Below are positions 1 to 12,290 of a stretch of DNA of 64,000 nt, in pieces. This DNA is from Cryobacterium sp. N22 (GTDB lineage: Bacteria; Actinomycetota; Actinomycetes; Actinomycetales; Microbacteriaceae). Every line of letters starts with the position of its first letter. Positions within the stretch are counted from its first letter, which is position 1. Location: assembly GCF_002929555.1 (NCBI RefSeq), contig NZ_PJJP01000036.1, positions 1 to 64,000 on the forward strand, read 5' to 3'. The position numbers and the translations under genes are program-made. The notes beneath the pieces were generated by a model, which worked only from the letters and a program-made list of their open reading frames with translations, was not told the DNA's origin and made no database searches.

Positions 1-786
1 GCCTACGACCGGATCAACGGCATGGCCGGGAGCCTGAAAAAGACAGGTGACCCGACGCCAGCGGGCGCCGACTCAGAGATCAACCAGGAGCAGAGCAAGC
101 GGAGCCTGGACCAGCTCCGCGCGGACATCACCCGGGCGCTGCTGCTGGACGGCATCACGCCCGACGGGATGGGAGCCGGGATCCGCGGCACGGTCATGAT
201 CACCGTGCCGGTGCTCACCCTGCTGGGCCTGGACGAGGAACCCGCCACCCTCGAAGGCTACGGGCCCATCTCACCCGAGGCAGCGAGAGAGATCGCCGGA
301 CACGCACCGAGCTTCACCCGGCTGCTGACCCACCCGGAAACCGGGGTGGTGCTCTCCCTGGGCAAAACCCAGCACAAGAACACCAAGGCCATGAAGAAAT
401 GGCTGCGAGTGCGCGACGAGACCTGCCGGTTCCCCGGCTGCTCCCGCCCGGCGGTCACAAGCGACGTCGATCACACCGACGGCTGGGCCGGCGGCGGCAG
501 AACCGACTGCGACAACCTCGCCCACCTCTGCGAACCACACCACCGGCTCAAGCACCTCTCGCAGTGGCGAGTGACCCAGGAACCCGGCGGCATCCTGCTC
601 TGGACCTCACCGGGAAAACGCAGCTACCGCACCGACCCCGCCAACCCGATGGGGCCGCCCCGGCCCCGGCCACCGGTGGTGGGGCCCAAGACCCGGAAGC
701 GGCCAGCGGATGAGAGCTACCTGGCGCTGCGACACCGGCCGACCCGGAAGCCGACACCACCGGTGCCCGAGAACCCGCCGTTCTGA
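1..786 (+). CDS. HNH endonuclease domain protein, 3' part only
   Basis: The reading frame is open from the first base, so the true start lies outside the window; 261 residues are visible. The C-terminal half carries a Cys-x4-Cys pair (CRFPGC), then VDHTDGW and an LCEPHHRLKH segment, the zinc-binding and catalytic parts of an HNH nuclease. This matches the DUF222-HNH (13E12-like) proteins that occur in many copies in actinobacterial genomes. The N-terminal DUF222 part is mostly missing, so the family call rests on the HNH end. Its function in the cell is not established; nuclease activity is inferred. It converges on dnaE with about 49 bases between the stop codons. Confidence 0.8.
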   Translation, partial: AYDRINGMAGSLKKTGDPTPAGADSEINQEQSKRSLDQLRADITRALLLDGITPDGMGAGIRGTVMITVPVLTLLGLDEEPATLEGYGPISPEAAREIAGHAPSFTRLLTHPETGVVLSLGKTQHKNTKAMKKWLRVRDETCRFPGCSRPAVTSDVDHTDGWAGGGRTDCDNLAHLCEPHHRLKHLSQWRVTQEPGGILLWTSPGKRSYRTDPANPMGPPRPRPPVVGPKTRKRPADESYLALRHRPTRKPTPPVPENPPF

Positions 787-835
787 CCCGCGGTCTCGCC
801 GCCCGAACGCAGCCCAAGCCCGTCCAGGTACCAGG

Positions 836-4357
<3,522 letters not shown>

Positions 4358-4401
4358 GACTGCTCCAGCTGCTCTGGGGTTTATCTGATGAAGAGGGGTT
4401 G

Positions 4402-4434
4402 CGGGTCTTCCAGCCTAAGCGCAGGAAGACGCCC
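4402..4434 (-). terminator. Candidate hairpin downstream of rluD
   Basis: GTCTTCC (4405-4411) and GGAAGAC (4424-4430) form a perfect 7-bp stem around a 12-nt loop, extended outward by GGG/CCC with one bulge. It sits between the rluD stop and the dnaE start. There is no U-tract on the minus strand, so termination is inferred only from position. Confidence 0.35.
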
Positions 4435-4453
4435 CTGCTCTGATCAACGCGGC

Positions 4454-5374
4454 CTAATCGCCGCGCAGAATGCGCAGAGCGTTGGCCAGGTCGTCCGGGT
4501 ACTCGGCGTTGAAGGTGACCCACTCGCCGCTGGACGGGTGATCGAAGGAGAGCTGCTTGGCCACCAGCCACTGCCGGGTGAGGCCGAGCCTGGCGGAGAT
4601 CTTCGCGTCGGCACCGTACATGGCGTCGCCGACACAGGGATGACGCTGGGCGGCCATGTGCACCCGGATCTGGTGGGTGCGACCGGTCTCGAGGTGCACC
4701 TCGAGCAGCGACCCAGAGGGGAATGCCTCGAGGGTCTCGTAGTGCGTGACGGAGTCCTTGCCCCCGGCGACCACGGCGAACTTCCAATCCGAGCGCGGGT
4801 GGCGCCCGATGGGCGCGTCGATCGTGCCGCTCGACGGGTCGGGGTGGCCCTGCACGACGGCGTGGTAGATCTTGTCGACCTCGCGGTCATGGAAGGCCCG
4901 CTTGAGGTGTGTGTAGGCGTTCTCGGACTTCGCGACGACCATGAGGCCGCTGGTTCCGACGTCGAGGCGGTGCACGATGCCGGCGCGTTCGGATGCTCCG
5001 GATGTGGCGATGCGGTAGCCGGCGGCGGATAGGGCGCCGAGCACCGTCGGGCCGGTCCAGCCCACGCTGGGGTGGGCGGCGACACCGGACGGCTTGTTGA
5101 CGACGACGATGTCGTCGTCGTCGTGCACGATCGTCAGATCGGGTACCGCGATGGGCACGATGACGAGGTCCTGCTTGGGTGCCCAGCTCACGTCGAGCCA
5201 GGCTCCGGCGCGCAGCTTGTCCGACTTGCCGACCACGACACCGTCCTGGGTGACCCCGTCGGACTCGGCGATTTCGGCCGCGAAGCTGCGGGAGAAGCCG
5301 AACAGCTTGGCGATGCCCGCGTCAACGCGTGCACCGTCCAGGCCATCGGGCAGGGGAAGGGCTCGGTTTTCCAT
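4454..5374 (-). CDS. rluD: RluD-family 23S rRNA pseudouridine synthase
   Basis: It converts specific uridines of 23S rRNA to pseudouridine; the family member most like it is RluD, though the exact target positions cannot be read from sequence. It has 306 residues: an S4 RNA-binding domain at about 15-75, then the catalytic domain with [10 protein letters not shown] at 135-144, where Asp138 is the nucleophile. ATG 5374 is chosen because [20 protein letters not shown] aligns with family N-termini; the frame stays open upstream but that stretch is shadow sequence inside lspA. It begins eight bases after the lspA stop, the usual lspA-rluD pairing. Confidence 0.93.
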   Translation of the reverse strand: MENRALPLPDGLDGARVDAGIAKLFGFSRSFAAEIAESDGVTQDGVVVGKSDKLRAGAWLDVSWAPKQDLVIVPIAVPDLTIVHDDDDIVVVNKPSGVAAHPSVGWTGPTVLGALSAAGYRIATSGASERAGIVHRLDVGTSGLMVVAKSENAYTHLKRAFHDREVDKIYHAVVQGHPDPSSGTIDAPIGRHPRSDWKFAVVAGGKDSVTHYETLEAFPSGSLLEVHLETGRTHQIRVHMAAQRHPCVGDAMYGADAKISARLGLTRQWLVAKQLSFDHPSSGEWVTFNAEYPDDLANALRILRGD

Positions 5375-5382
5375 AATGCCGT

Positions 5383-5958
5383 TCAGTTGGTGGTGGCGAG
5401 AGGGGCCGGGTCGCCGGCCGGTTCGGCTGCATCCGGGTCGGATGCCGGGGTGCGGCGGCCGTCGAGGCCGATGCCGCGCAGGGTGAGGAGCATGAAGAGC
5501 GCCATGCTCACCACGATGCAGCAGTCCGCGATGTTGTAGATCGCCGGCATCATCCACGGGGTGTAGATGAAGTCGACGACGTGTCCGAGGCCGAAGGATG
5601 GCTCACGGAACAGTCGGTCGGTCAGGTTGCCGAGCACACCGCCGAGCAGGAGACCGAAGACGATCGCCCAGAGGCTCGAGCGGATGCGTGGGGCGAACCA
5701 CACGACAAACACGACGACACCGGCCGCAACGAGTGAGAACACCCAGGTGAGGCCGGTGGCGAAGGAGAATGCCGCGCCGGGGTTCCGGATGAAGTGCAGT
5801 TGAAGCACATCACCCAGAACCCGGGCGCTCTCGCCCTCGATCATCCCGCGGACGACGAGGGCCTTGCTGATCTGATCAAACGCGTACCCGCCCACGGCCA
5901 CGAGGGCCAGGACGAGTAGTGCGCGGTAACTGACCTTCGTCGGGTTGTTACGCGCCAA
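5383..5958 (-). CDS. lspA: Signal peptidase II (prolipoprotein signal peptidase)
   Basis: This integral membrane aspartyl protease removes the signal peptide of diacylglyceryl-modified prolipoproteins. Four membrane segments are visible. The two catalytic aspartates lie in NLTDR (D114) and NIADCC (D145), counted from the chosen start. Start choice is uncertain. TTG 5958 gives 191 residues and overlaps the divIVA stop by 11 bases. GTG 6006 would add an Arg-rich stretch that overlaps the divIVA 3' end by 59 bases and looks like out-of-frame coding. The C-terminal tail after about 165 is Pro/Ala/Asp rich and probably unstructured. Confidence 0.9.
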   Translation of the reverse strand: MARNNPTKVSYRALLVLALVAVGGYAFDQISKALVVRGMIEGESARVLGDVLQLHFIRNPGAAFSFATGLTWVFSLVAAGVVVFVVWFAPRIRSSLWAIVFGLLLGGVLGNLTDRLFREPSFGLGHVVDFIYTPWMMPAIYNIADCCIVVSMALFMLLTLRGIGLDGRRTPASDPDAAEPAGDPAPLATTN

Positions 5959-6634
5959 AGCCCTGGAAGCTCGCCTTCGGCGAGTTGCCCGAGTCCTTGC
6001 CCGCACCCGCGCCGACGGGCGACGTGGAGTCGAGGTCGCGCAGCTGACCCTCGATGTAGCTCTTCAGCTTCTGGCGGTATTCGCGCTCGAAGGTGCGCAG
6101 TTCCTCGATCTTGTTCTCGAGGACGGCACGCTCCTTGTCGAGTACGTTGATCTGCGCGCGCTGCTTGGCTTCGGACTCCGCGATAACGCGGGCGGCCGTG
6201 GCGTGGCCCTCGGCGATCAGGGCGTCGCGCTTCTCGGCGCCTTCCTTGACGTGCTCCTCGTGCAGGCGGCGGGCCAGCTGCAACAGGTTCGTCGTGCCGG
6301 CGGTCTCGTCGATCGGCTCGGCAACCGGCGCCGGGGCGACGGGTGCTGCTGCGACGGGCTCGGGCACGACGGCAGCGACGGGCTCTGCGACGGGCTCAGG
6401 GGTGTTGACGGGCTCAGCGGCCTTGGCCGCTGCTGCACTGACCGGAGCAGCACTGACAGGTGCGCCCTCGCCGCCGGAGAGACGGGCCTTGAGGTCCTCG
6501 TTCTCCTGGGTCAGGCGTCGCAGCTCGACAACGACCTCGTCGAGGAAGTCGTCAACCTCGTCCTGGTCATATCCCTCGCGGAACTTGGTCGACTGGAACC
6601 TCTTGTTGACTACATCTTCCGGAGTTAGCGCCAT
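5948..6634 (-). CDS. divIVA: DivIVA/Wag31 polar growth scaffold
   Basis: DivIVA binds curved membrane at cell poles and septum and recruits the wall-elongation machinery in actinobacteria. The protein has 228 residues. The N-terminal membrane-binding DivIVA domain (1-60) reads MALTPEDVVNKRFQ and contains GYDQDEVDDFLDEVV. A long Ala/Pro/Val/Glu-rich linker (about 65-125) joins a C-terminal coiled coil (about 130-205, rich in Glu, Arg and Lys). ATG 6634 is preceded by GAGGTGG at a good distance, which rejects an upstream in-frame GTG. It lies just downstream of the sepF/yggT end of the dcw cluster, the usual actinobacterial position. Confidence 0.96.
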   Translation of the reverse strand: MALTPEDVVNKRFQSTKFREGYDQDEVDDFLDEVVVELRRLTQENEDLKARLSGGEGAPVSAAPVSAAAAKAAEPVNTPEPVAEPVAAVVPEPVAAAPVAPAPVAEPIDETAGTTNLLQLARRLHEEHVKEGAEKRDALIAEGHATAARVIAESEAKQRAQINVLDKERAVLENKIEELRTFEREYRQKLKSYIEGQLRDLDSTSPVGAGAGKDSGNSPKASFQGFGA

Positions 6635-6770
6635 GGCTTTCCACCTCAAAACTTAATTGCGAACAGTTGTGCGAACACGTGCTTACGACCAACTGGCACT
6701 CGGTGTTGTACCGGGCCGGTTGGCCGTTATCGATCAAGAATACATGCCGAGGCCCTGATGGGGCTGCGTG

Positions 6771-7067
6771 TCAGAACCGAATCGCCGTAATCCACATTCC
6801 GATGATGCAGCAGAGCATGGTCAGGCTCCAGCCGAAATCGAACGCGATCGGGCCGATGCGGAGCGGCGGGAAGATGCGACGGAAGAAATTGATCGGCGGG
6901 TCGGTGAGCGTGTAAACGAGCTCAATGAGAACCAGGACGAACCCGTGCGGCCGCCACGACCTGTTGATCCCCCGCACCAGGTCGACGATGAATCGGCCCC
7001 ACATCACGAAGAAGTACAGGAGCAGGAGGTAGTACGCGATCCCCAGGACCAGGTTGACTACGGACAC
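6771..7067 (-). CDS. YggT-family small membrane protein (SepG/YlmG-like)
   Basis: This 98-residue protein has two membrane segments, about residues 5-28 and 70-95, with a conserved RIFPPLRIGPIAFDF segment between them that is typical of the YggT family. In Streptomyces the homologue YlmG/SepG helps place SepF and FtsZ at division sites; that role here is inferred from family and from its position between sepF and divIVA. The start is GTG 7067, six bases after the sepF stop, with no clear Shine-Dalgarno sequence, so translational coupling to sepF is likely. Downstream there are 136 non-coding bases before divIVA. Confidence 0.9.
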   Translation of the reverse strand: MSVVNLVLGIAYYLLLLYFFVMWGRFIVDLVRGINRSWRPHGFVLVLIELVYTLTDPPINFFRRIFPPLRIGPIAFDFGWSLTMLCCIIGMWITAIRF

Positions 7068-7073
7068 GTCGGG

Positions 7074-7580
7074 TTATGACTGGGCGAAGAAGGAGGAATC
7101 GGCGTCCCCCTCCTCGACGGCGTTGTCGCCGGAGATGACGACGTGCGACGGCGACAGCAGGAAGACCTTGGCCGTGACGCGCTCGATCTTGCCGTAGAGG
7201 CCCTGGGACAGGCCGCTGGCGAAGTCGATGAGACGGCGAGCATCGGCATCGCTCATCTGGGAGAGGTTGATGATGACCGGGATTCCATCACGGAAGGACT
7301 CGGCGATCACCTGAGCATCGCGGTACTGGCGAGGGTGGACGGTAAGGATCTCGTTCATTTCGGACACGACAACATTCTTGGGGGTGGAGGTCTTGTGCAA
7401 CGGCGTGACCGGTGCGCGGCCGGACGAGTGCGATCCGTTCGCCGGAGTGGCGTGGGACGACGCGACATGGGCTGACTGGGTGGGGAGAGTGGAGACGGGA
7501 GCCGCTGCGGGCGCCTCATATTCCAGCTCTTCGTCTGCCAGACCCAGGTAGACCATGGTTTTCTTGAGCGGGTTGGACAT
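7074..7580 (-). CDS. sepF: Cell division protein SepF
   Basis: SepF binds the FtsZ C-terminus and the membrane and anchors the Z-ring; actinobacteria, which lack FtsA, depend on it. The 168-residue protein begins with the amphipathic membrane-targeting stretch [14 protein letters not shown]. An Ala/Pro/Ser linker (25-72) follows, then the compact SepF core (about 73-155) with [18 protein letters not shown] and [23 protein letters not shown] 7580 has the ribosome site GGAGG six bases upstream. It follows yggS by 19 bases in the dcw run. Confidence 0.95.
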   Translation of the reverse strand: MSNPLKKTMVYLGLADEELEYEAPAAAPVSTLPTQSAHVASSHATPANGSHSSGRAPVTPLHKTSTPKNVVVSEMNEILTVHPRQYRDAQVIAESFRDGIPVIINLSQMSDADARRLIDFASGLSQGLYGKIERVTAKVFLLSPSHVVISGDNAVEEGDADSSFFAQS

Positions 7581-7599
7581 CTCGACCTCCGTGTTGGTA

Positions 7600-8328
7600 T
7601 TACGACGTTTTCAGATTAACCGCTGCCGGGCGATTCCCGGTGATTGCGGTGCCAATTCGCAGGTGTGTCGCGCCTTCGGCGATGGCGGCCGCGTAGTCCT
7701 GGGACATTCCCATCGACAGGTACCTGGCGTCGGGAGCGATGCCGCGCATCTGGGCGCCCAGCTCACTGACCAGGGCGAACGAGCGCTTCGGCTCCGCGCC
7801 GAGCGGGGCGACGGCCATGAGCCCGAGCAGCCTGAGGCCCGGGGCCGACAGGACTCGTTCCACCAGCGGCGCGAGGTCCGGAATGGACACCCCGCCCCTG
7901 GCCGGGTCCTCGGTGAGGTTGACCTGCACGAAGCAGTCCACCACCGAGCTGTCCAGCTCGGCGGTGCTCTCGCCCTGGTCGGCCACCGGGGTGGCCAGGC
8001 CGGCTACGAGAGACTCCCGGTCCACCGAGTGGATGACCGACGAGTAGGCCCGCACCTGGCGGGCCTTCTTGCCCTGAACCTGGCCCACAAAATGCCAGCG
8101 GATGCCGGACCCGGCCAGTTCGGCCGCCTTCACCTGGGCTTCCTGGTGCCGGCTCTCCCCGAAATCGCGCACGCCGAGCTCGAGGAGCTCACGCACCAGC
8201 GAGACCGGCTGGAATTTGGTCACCACCACCGTGGTGATGTCATCCACCGAGCGACCGGCGAGCCGTGCGGCGTCGGCTATGCCGCCGCGCACGTTCGCCA
8301 GCCGTTGGGAGAGGTCCGGGTCGGTCAT
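7600..8328 (-). CDS. YggS/PLPBP-family pyridoxal phosphate-binding protein
   Basis: YggS-type proteins bind pyridoxal 5'-phosphate and help keep B6 vitamers and amino-acid pools balanced; no enzyme reaction is proven. The 242-residue protein has the single TIM-barrel fold with the PLP lysine in VVTKFQ (K38) and the family segments [10 protein letters not shown] and WHFVGQVQ. Its ATG shares one base with the ftsZ stop (TAATG), so it is translationally coupled to ftsZ. In mycobacteria a yfiH (laccase-like) gene stands between ftsZ and yggS; here it is missing. Confidence 0.93.
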   Translation of the reverse strand: MTDPDLSQRLANVRGGIADAARLAGRSVDDITTVVVTKFQPVSLVRELLELGVRDFGESRHQEAQVKAAELAGSGIRWHFVGQVQGKKARQVRAYSSVIHSVDRESLVAGLATPVADQGESTAELDSSVVDCFVQVNLTEDPARGGVSIPDLAPLVERVLSAPGLRLLGLMAVAPLGAEPKRSFALVSELGAQMRGIAPDARYLSMGMSQDYAAAIAEGATHLRIGTAITGNRPAAVNLKTS

Positions 8329-9515
8329 TACTTGAGGAAGTCGGGGATGTCCAGGTCGTCTGAATCGTCCTCGAACGCCGGGTCGGCGACTGGGGTGCTC
8401 GCCGCGGAATCGGTCGACCAGACCGAACCGGCGGGCTCGGCGACCGGGGCGCTGTCGGATGCGGCCGAGGCACCGGCAATGGCACCGGCGGCGCCACCGG
8501 AGACTCCCGCGGCCACACCGGCCGCGACCAGGTCGGAGCGACGAACCTCGGCGACCTTGGCGCCGGGCTCACCGCCGTCGAAGCCCGCGGCGATGACGGT
8601 GACGCGCACCTCGTCACCGAGGGTGTCGTCGATGACGGCACCGAAGATGATGTTGGCCTCGGGGTGCACGGCTTCCTGCACCAGGCGGGCGGCGTCGTTG
8701 ATCTCGAAGATACCGAGGTTCGAGCCACCCTGGATGGAGAGCAGCACGCCGTGGGCGCCATCGATCGACGCCTCGAGCAGGGGCGAGGCCACGGCGAGTT
8801 CCGCCGCCTTGATGGCCCGGTCCGCTCCGCGCGAGGAACCGATGCCCATGAGGGCGGAACCGGCTCCCTGCATGACCGACTTGACGTCGGCGAAGTCGAG
8901 GTTGATCAGCCCGGGGGTGGTGATCAGGTCGGTGATTCCCTGCACACCGGCGAGGAGCACCTGGTCGGCGGTGGCGAAGGCCTCGAGCATGCTGATGCCG
9001 CGGTCGCTGATTTCCAGCAGGCGGTCGTTCGGCACGACGATGAGGGTGTCGACCTCGTTCTTGAGCGAGGCGACACCGGTCTCGGCCTGCGCCTGGCGGC
9101 GCTTGCCCTCGAAGCCGAACGGCTTGGTGACGACACCGATGGTCAGGGCGCCGATCGACTTGGCGATCCGAGCGACGACGGGGGCGCCACCGGTACCGGT
9201 ACCGCCGCCCTCGCCGGCGGTGACGAAGACCATGTCGGCTCCGGCCAGCGCTTCTTCGATTTCCTCGGCGTGGTCCTCGGCGGCGCGACGGCCGACCTCG
9301 GGGTCAGCTCCGGCGCCGAGACCTCTGGTGAGGTCGCGGCCGACGTCGAGCTTGACGTCTGCATCGCTCATCAGGAGTGCCTGGGCATCCGTATTGATGG
9401 CGATGAATTCGACCCCTCGGAGGCCGAGCTCGATCATGCGGTTGACGGCGTTCACGCCGCCGCCGCCAATTCCAACAACCTTGATGACTGCTAGGTAGTT
9501 CTGATTAGTTGACAC
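8328..9515 (-). CDS. ftsZ: Cell division GTPase FtsZ
   Basis: FtsZ is the tubulin homologue that polymerises into the Z-ring at mid-cell. It has 395 residues. The nucleotide-binding signature GGGTGTG is at 103-109, and the T7-loop region (LINLDFADV) completes the GTPase site across the interface. A poorly conserved linker (about 315-385) leads to the C-terminal peptide [10 protein letters not shown] at 386-395, which binds SepF and FtsW-type partners. The GTG start at 9515 is backed by GGAGG six bases upstream. A palindromic dyad lies just upstream at 9532-9562, and the 139-base gap to ftsQ suggests a separate ftsZ promoter. Confidence 0.98.
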   Translation of the reverse strand: MSTNQNYLAVIKVVGIGGGGVNAVNRMIELGLRGVEFIAINTDAQALLMSDADVKLDVGRDLTRGLGAGADPEVGRRAAEDHAEEIEEALAGADMVFVTAGEGGGTGTGGAPVVARIAKSIGALTIGVVTKPFGFEGKRRQAQAETGVASLKNEVDTLIVVPNDRLLEISDRGISMLEAFATADQVLLAGVQGITDLITTPGLINLDFADVKSVMQGAGSALMGIGSSRGADRAIKAAELAVASPLLEASIDGAHGVLLSIQGGSNLGIFEINDAARLVQEAVHPEANIIFGAVIDDTLGDEVRVTVIAAGFDGGEPGAKVAEVRRSDLVAAGVAAGVSGGAAGAIAGASAASDSAPVAEPAGSVWSTDSAASTPVADPAFEDDSDDLDIPDFLK

Positions 9516-9531
9516 GTCCGGCCTCCGGTGG

Positions 9532-9562
9532 AACCCTAAACCTCTAGTCGAGGCTTAAAGTT
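9532..9562 (-). promoter_or_regulatory. 13-5-13 dyad before ftsZ, candidate FtsR/MerR operator
   Basis: On the plus strand AACCCTAAACCTC (9532-9544), spacer tagtc, and GAGGCTTAAAGTT (9550-9562) form an inverted repeat that matches at 10 of 13 positions. Read toward ftsZ, TAGGGT in the proximal half fits a TANNNT -10 box. Dyads of this size in the promoter spacer are typical of MerR-family targets. An FtsR-like MerR protein is encoded at 43224-43922, and its Corynebacterium homologue activates ftsZ. The link here is inference. Confidence 0.5.
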
Positions 9563-9654
9563 ATTCTGAGTATGCAATTCTAAATTCGAAGTTAGGTGCC
9601 ACCGGTGGTGGCTTGGGGAGGCGCGCCCGCGTGTCGCGAATGCCCAGTCGGATC

Positions 9655-10794
9655 TCAGCGAACAACGGCGCTGTCCGGCGATGACACGTCGTATTCGGTC
9701 ACGCTGCCCACGGGGTGGCTCACGAGCAATGCCGCCAGAACGAGGGCCTTGTACTCGCTTCGTTCGGCGTTGCCCCAGACCACCCGCGCTCCCCCACCCA
9801 GGGTGAGCGTGACGTCGTCCTTGGTGGCGGCCGTCACGGTGTCGAGCTGGCCGCGGATGCCCTCCGGCAACGCTCCGACCACGGCGACCGCGGCCTGGAA
9901 TCCGGCGCCGCTGGCCCCGCCGGCGGCGTCGACGAGGGGGTAGCCCGGTGGCCGGTCCGGCCCGCTCTGGATGACCACACCGGCGGCGTCGACGAGGTCG
10001 AAGCCGGCTGCGGAGGTGATCGCGCCGACGGGCTCCCGTTCGACGATGCGCACCACGAGGGTGTCCGGCGGCCGGCTCTCGGTGACGTAGCTGCGGATCA
10101 GGCTGAATTCGCTCAGTTGCCCCTTCACCTCGGCGAGGTCCAGCAGCGGCAGCGGGGTACCCAGCTGCCCCTCGAGCGCCTGGGCCACGTCAGCGGCCGC
10201 GATGCGGTTGGTGCCGGTGATCTCGATGGTGCGCAACGCCATCAGCGGGGAGAACACCCCGACGAGGACGAAGGCCACCAGGGCGAGAACGGTGCCGCCG
10301 GCGGCGAGCCAGAGATTGCGGCGGTGGCGGGAGCGGGAGGTGAAGCGACGCACCTCGCTGCGCTCGTACTGCTTGCGGGCGCGCCGCGCCGCTCGCAGCC
10401 GGCCGCGGGCCGCTCGCGCTGTCAGCGGGGTCTCCCCCGCTGTCGACGCGGCCGGGGCGTCCTGTGCGCCGGCGGCCTTGGCACCGCGTTTCGGCAGGCT
10501 GAAGCCGCCCGGGCGGCGCCGGGGCGTGTGGGTGTCAGGCGCTGCGGAGTCAGGCGCTGAGGTGTCAGGCGCCGCGGTGTCGGACGCTGAGGTGTCGGAC
10601 GCGTCGCTGGTCGGCAACACGATGGGCTCGGTCACCGCCTCAGGCTCGGCACGGGAGGCGGCGGTGCTCCGGGAGGCGCTCCGGCCCGCAGCCGGCCTGG
10701 CGGGCCCGCGGGCAGGCTCCTGGCGCGGCTCAGGTGTACGTGGCGGCGTGGGCGACGCCGCCGGTCGCGCCGCTGGACCTGCGGGACGCTTCAT
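9655..10794 (-). CDS. ftsQ: Cell division protein FtsQ
   Basis: FtsQ is the bitopic divisome protein that links early and late division proteins. The 379-residue form has a long cytoplasmic N-terminus (1-160) rich in Pro, Ala, Arg and Ser, one membrane helix at about 161-182, then a POTRA domain (184-255) and the FtsQ/DivIB domain. Residues 64-88 are five repeats of a five-residue unit ending in Asp-Thr or Asp-Ser, encoded by 15-bp DNA repeats. ATG 10794 is chosen because upstream in-frame codons lie inside murC; it begins 22 bases after the murC stop. Confidence 0.93.
   Translation of the reverse strand: MKRPAGPAARPAASPTPPRTPEPRQEPARGPARPAAGRSASRSTAASRAEPEAVTEPIVLPTSDASDTSASDTAAPDTSAPDSAAPDTHTPRRRPGGFSLPKRGAKAAGAQDAPAASTAGETPLTARAARGRLRAARRARKQYERSEVRRFTSRSRHRRNLWLAAGGTVLALVAFVLVGVFSPLMALRTIEITGTNRIAAADVAQALEGQLGTPLPLLDLAEVKGQLSEFSLIRSYVTESRPPDTLVVRIVEREPVGAITSAAGFDLVDAAGVVIQSGPDRPPGYPLVDAAGGASGAGFQAAVAVVGALPEGIRGQLDTVTAATKDDVTLTLGGGARVVWGNAERSEYKALVLAALLVSHPVGSVTEYDVSSPDSAVVR
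10531..10605 (-). repeat. Five 15-bp tandem repeats inside ftsQ
   Basis: Five consecutive 15-base units (10531-10545, then every 15 bases to 10605) share the pattern ggNgtcNgNcgcNgN. On the minus strand they encode DASDT, SASDT, AAPDT, SAPDS and AAPDT in the disordered cytoplasmic tail of FtsQ. The unit length keeps the frame, so copy number can vary without breaking the gene. Confidence 0.85.
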
Positions 10795-10816
10795 GCGTGA
10801 GCGCCCGGACGGTGCC

Positions 10817-12229
10817 TCATCCGCGCGCTCCCGCGGCCGACTCCTCGGCGAGAGACTCGAGCAGCTGCGGAACGATGCGGTACACATCGCCACAGCCGAG
10901 TGTCACGACGAAGTCACCGTCCCTGGCGATGGTGCCGAGGTAGTCGGCGGCGTCCTGCCATTCCGGGATGTAGGCGACATGGGCCGGGTCCTGGAAACGT
11001 TCGGAGACCAGCGCACCGGTCACTCCGGGTTCGGGGTCTTCGCGGGCGCCGTAGACCGCGAGCACGATGGTCTCGTCGGCGTACTTCTCCAGGGTGTCGG
11101 CGAACTCCTGGGCGAACAGCCGGGTGCGGCTGTATAGGTGCGGCTGGTGCACGGCGATGATCCGGCCCTCGCCGACCACCGTGCGTGCGGCGGACAGCGC
11201 CGCGGCGACCTCGGTGGGGTGGTGGGCGTAGTCGTCGTAGACGCTCACGCCGCGCACGGTTCCGTGCAGTTCGAACCGTCGCTCGGTGCCGCCGAAGGCC
11301 GAGATCGCCTCGAGCGTGGCGGCCGGCTCGAAGCCGAGTCCCACGAGCACGGCGAAGGCGCCGGCCGCGTTGATGGCGTTGTGGCGGCCGGGGATGCGCA
11401 GGGTGGCGGAGTAGTCGACGCCGTCCCAGTTCACGGTGAAGCTCACGGGGCCGCTGGTGCCGATGGAGTGCACCCTCGCCGTGGCGTCGTCGGCCTCGCC
11501 GAAGGTGATGGTGCGCTTGTCGGTGAGCTGGGCGGTGACGTGCACGGCACCAGGGTCGTCCGAGGAGACCACGACGAATTCGTCGGCGTTCTGGGCGAAT
11601 TCGACGAAGGCCGCTTCGAAGGCCTCGAGCGAGCCGTAGTGGTCGAGGTGGTCGGGGTCGACGTTGGCGATGAGCGCGACGTTGGTGTTGTAGAGCAGGA
11701 ATGAGCCGTCGGACTCGTCGGCCTCCACCACGAAGAGGTCGTCGGCTCCGCTGCCGGCGCTGACGCCGAGGGATTCGATCACCCCGCCGTTGACGAAGCT
11801 GGGGTCCTGGCCGAGGCCGAGCAGGCCGGTGACGATCATGCCCGTGGAGGTGGTCTTGCCGTGGGCGCCGGCGACAGAGACGAGGCGGTGCGAGCGGATC
11901 AGCCAGGCCAGCGCCTGGGACCTGTGCAGCACCGGGAGACCGCGTTCGGTGGCGAGAACGTATTCGGGGTTGTCCTGCCACAGGGCGCCGGTGACGACGA
12001 GGCTGTCGGCGTCGCCGACGTTGGCCGCATCGTGCCCGATGCTGATGGTCGCGCCCAGTTCGCGGAGCGCTTGCACGTTGTCGGAGTCGCGCGAGTCGGA
12101 GCCGGTCACGGTGTGGCCCGCGGCCAGGAACAGACGGGCGATGCCGCTCATTCCCGAGCCGCCGATGCCGACGAAGTGCACAACGCCCAGGTCTTCGGGA
12201 ACTATCAGGGTCAGGTCAGGCTTGATCAC
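10817..12229 (-). CDS. murC: UDP-N-acetylmuramate-L-alanine ligase
   Basis: MurC adds the first stem-peptide residue, L-alanine, to UDP-MurNAc with ATP, in the cytoplasm. It has 470 residues. The N-terminal UDP-binding fold shows [18 protein letters not shown] (17-34), followed by the ATP-binding AHGKTTS at 122-128 and the Mur ligase central and C-terminal domains. The start GTG 12229 gives an N-terminus typical of the family; codons further upstream fall in the 61-base gap after murG. It is followed by ftsQ, as in other actinobacterial dcw clusters. Confidence 0.96.
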   Translation of the reverse strand: MIKPDLTLIVPEDLGVVHFVGIGGSGMSGIARLFLAAGHTVTGSDSRDSDNVQALRELGATISIGHDAANVGDADSLVVTGALWQDNPEYVLATERGLPVLHRSQALAWLIRSHRLVSVAGAHGKTTSTGMIVTGLLGLGQDPSFVNGGVIESLGVSAGSGADDLFVVEADESDGSFLLYNTNVALIANVDPDHLDHYGSLEAFEAAFVEFAQNADEFVVVSSDDPGAVHVTAQLTDKRTITFGEADDATARVHSIGTSGPVSFTVNWDGVDYSATLRIPGRHNAINAAGAFAVLVGLGFEPAATLEAISAFGGTERRFELHGTVRGVSVYDDYAHHPTEVAAALSAARTVVGEGRIIAVHQPHLYSRTRLFAQEFADTLEKYADETIVLAVYGAREDPEPGVTGALVSERFQDPAHVAYIPEWQDAADYLGTIARDGDFVVTLGCGDVYRIVPQLLESLAEESAAGARG

Positions 12230-12290
12230 GTGAATGTCTTTCTGGCTGGCGGTGCGTGGGTGGCGCGGGTGACGCGGGTCTGGGTCAACG

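Noticed and set aside
1-786. HNH gene as part of a mobile element or defence system
   Set aside because: Only the 3' end is visible; DUF222-HNH genes are scattered in actinobacterial genomes, and no inverted repeats or partner genes are seen.
7555-9498. Long plus-strand open frame opposite yggS and ftsZ
   Set aside because: It is the antisense shadow of two conserved genes, with Ser/Ala/Thr/Pro-rich content and no recognisable motif.
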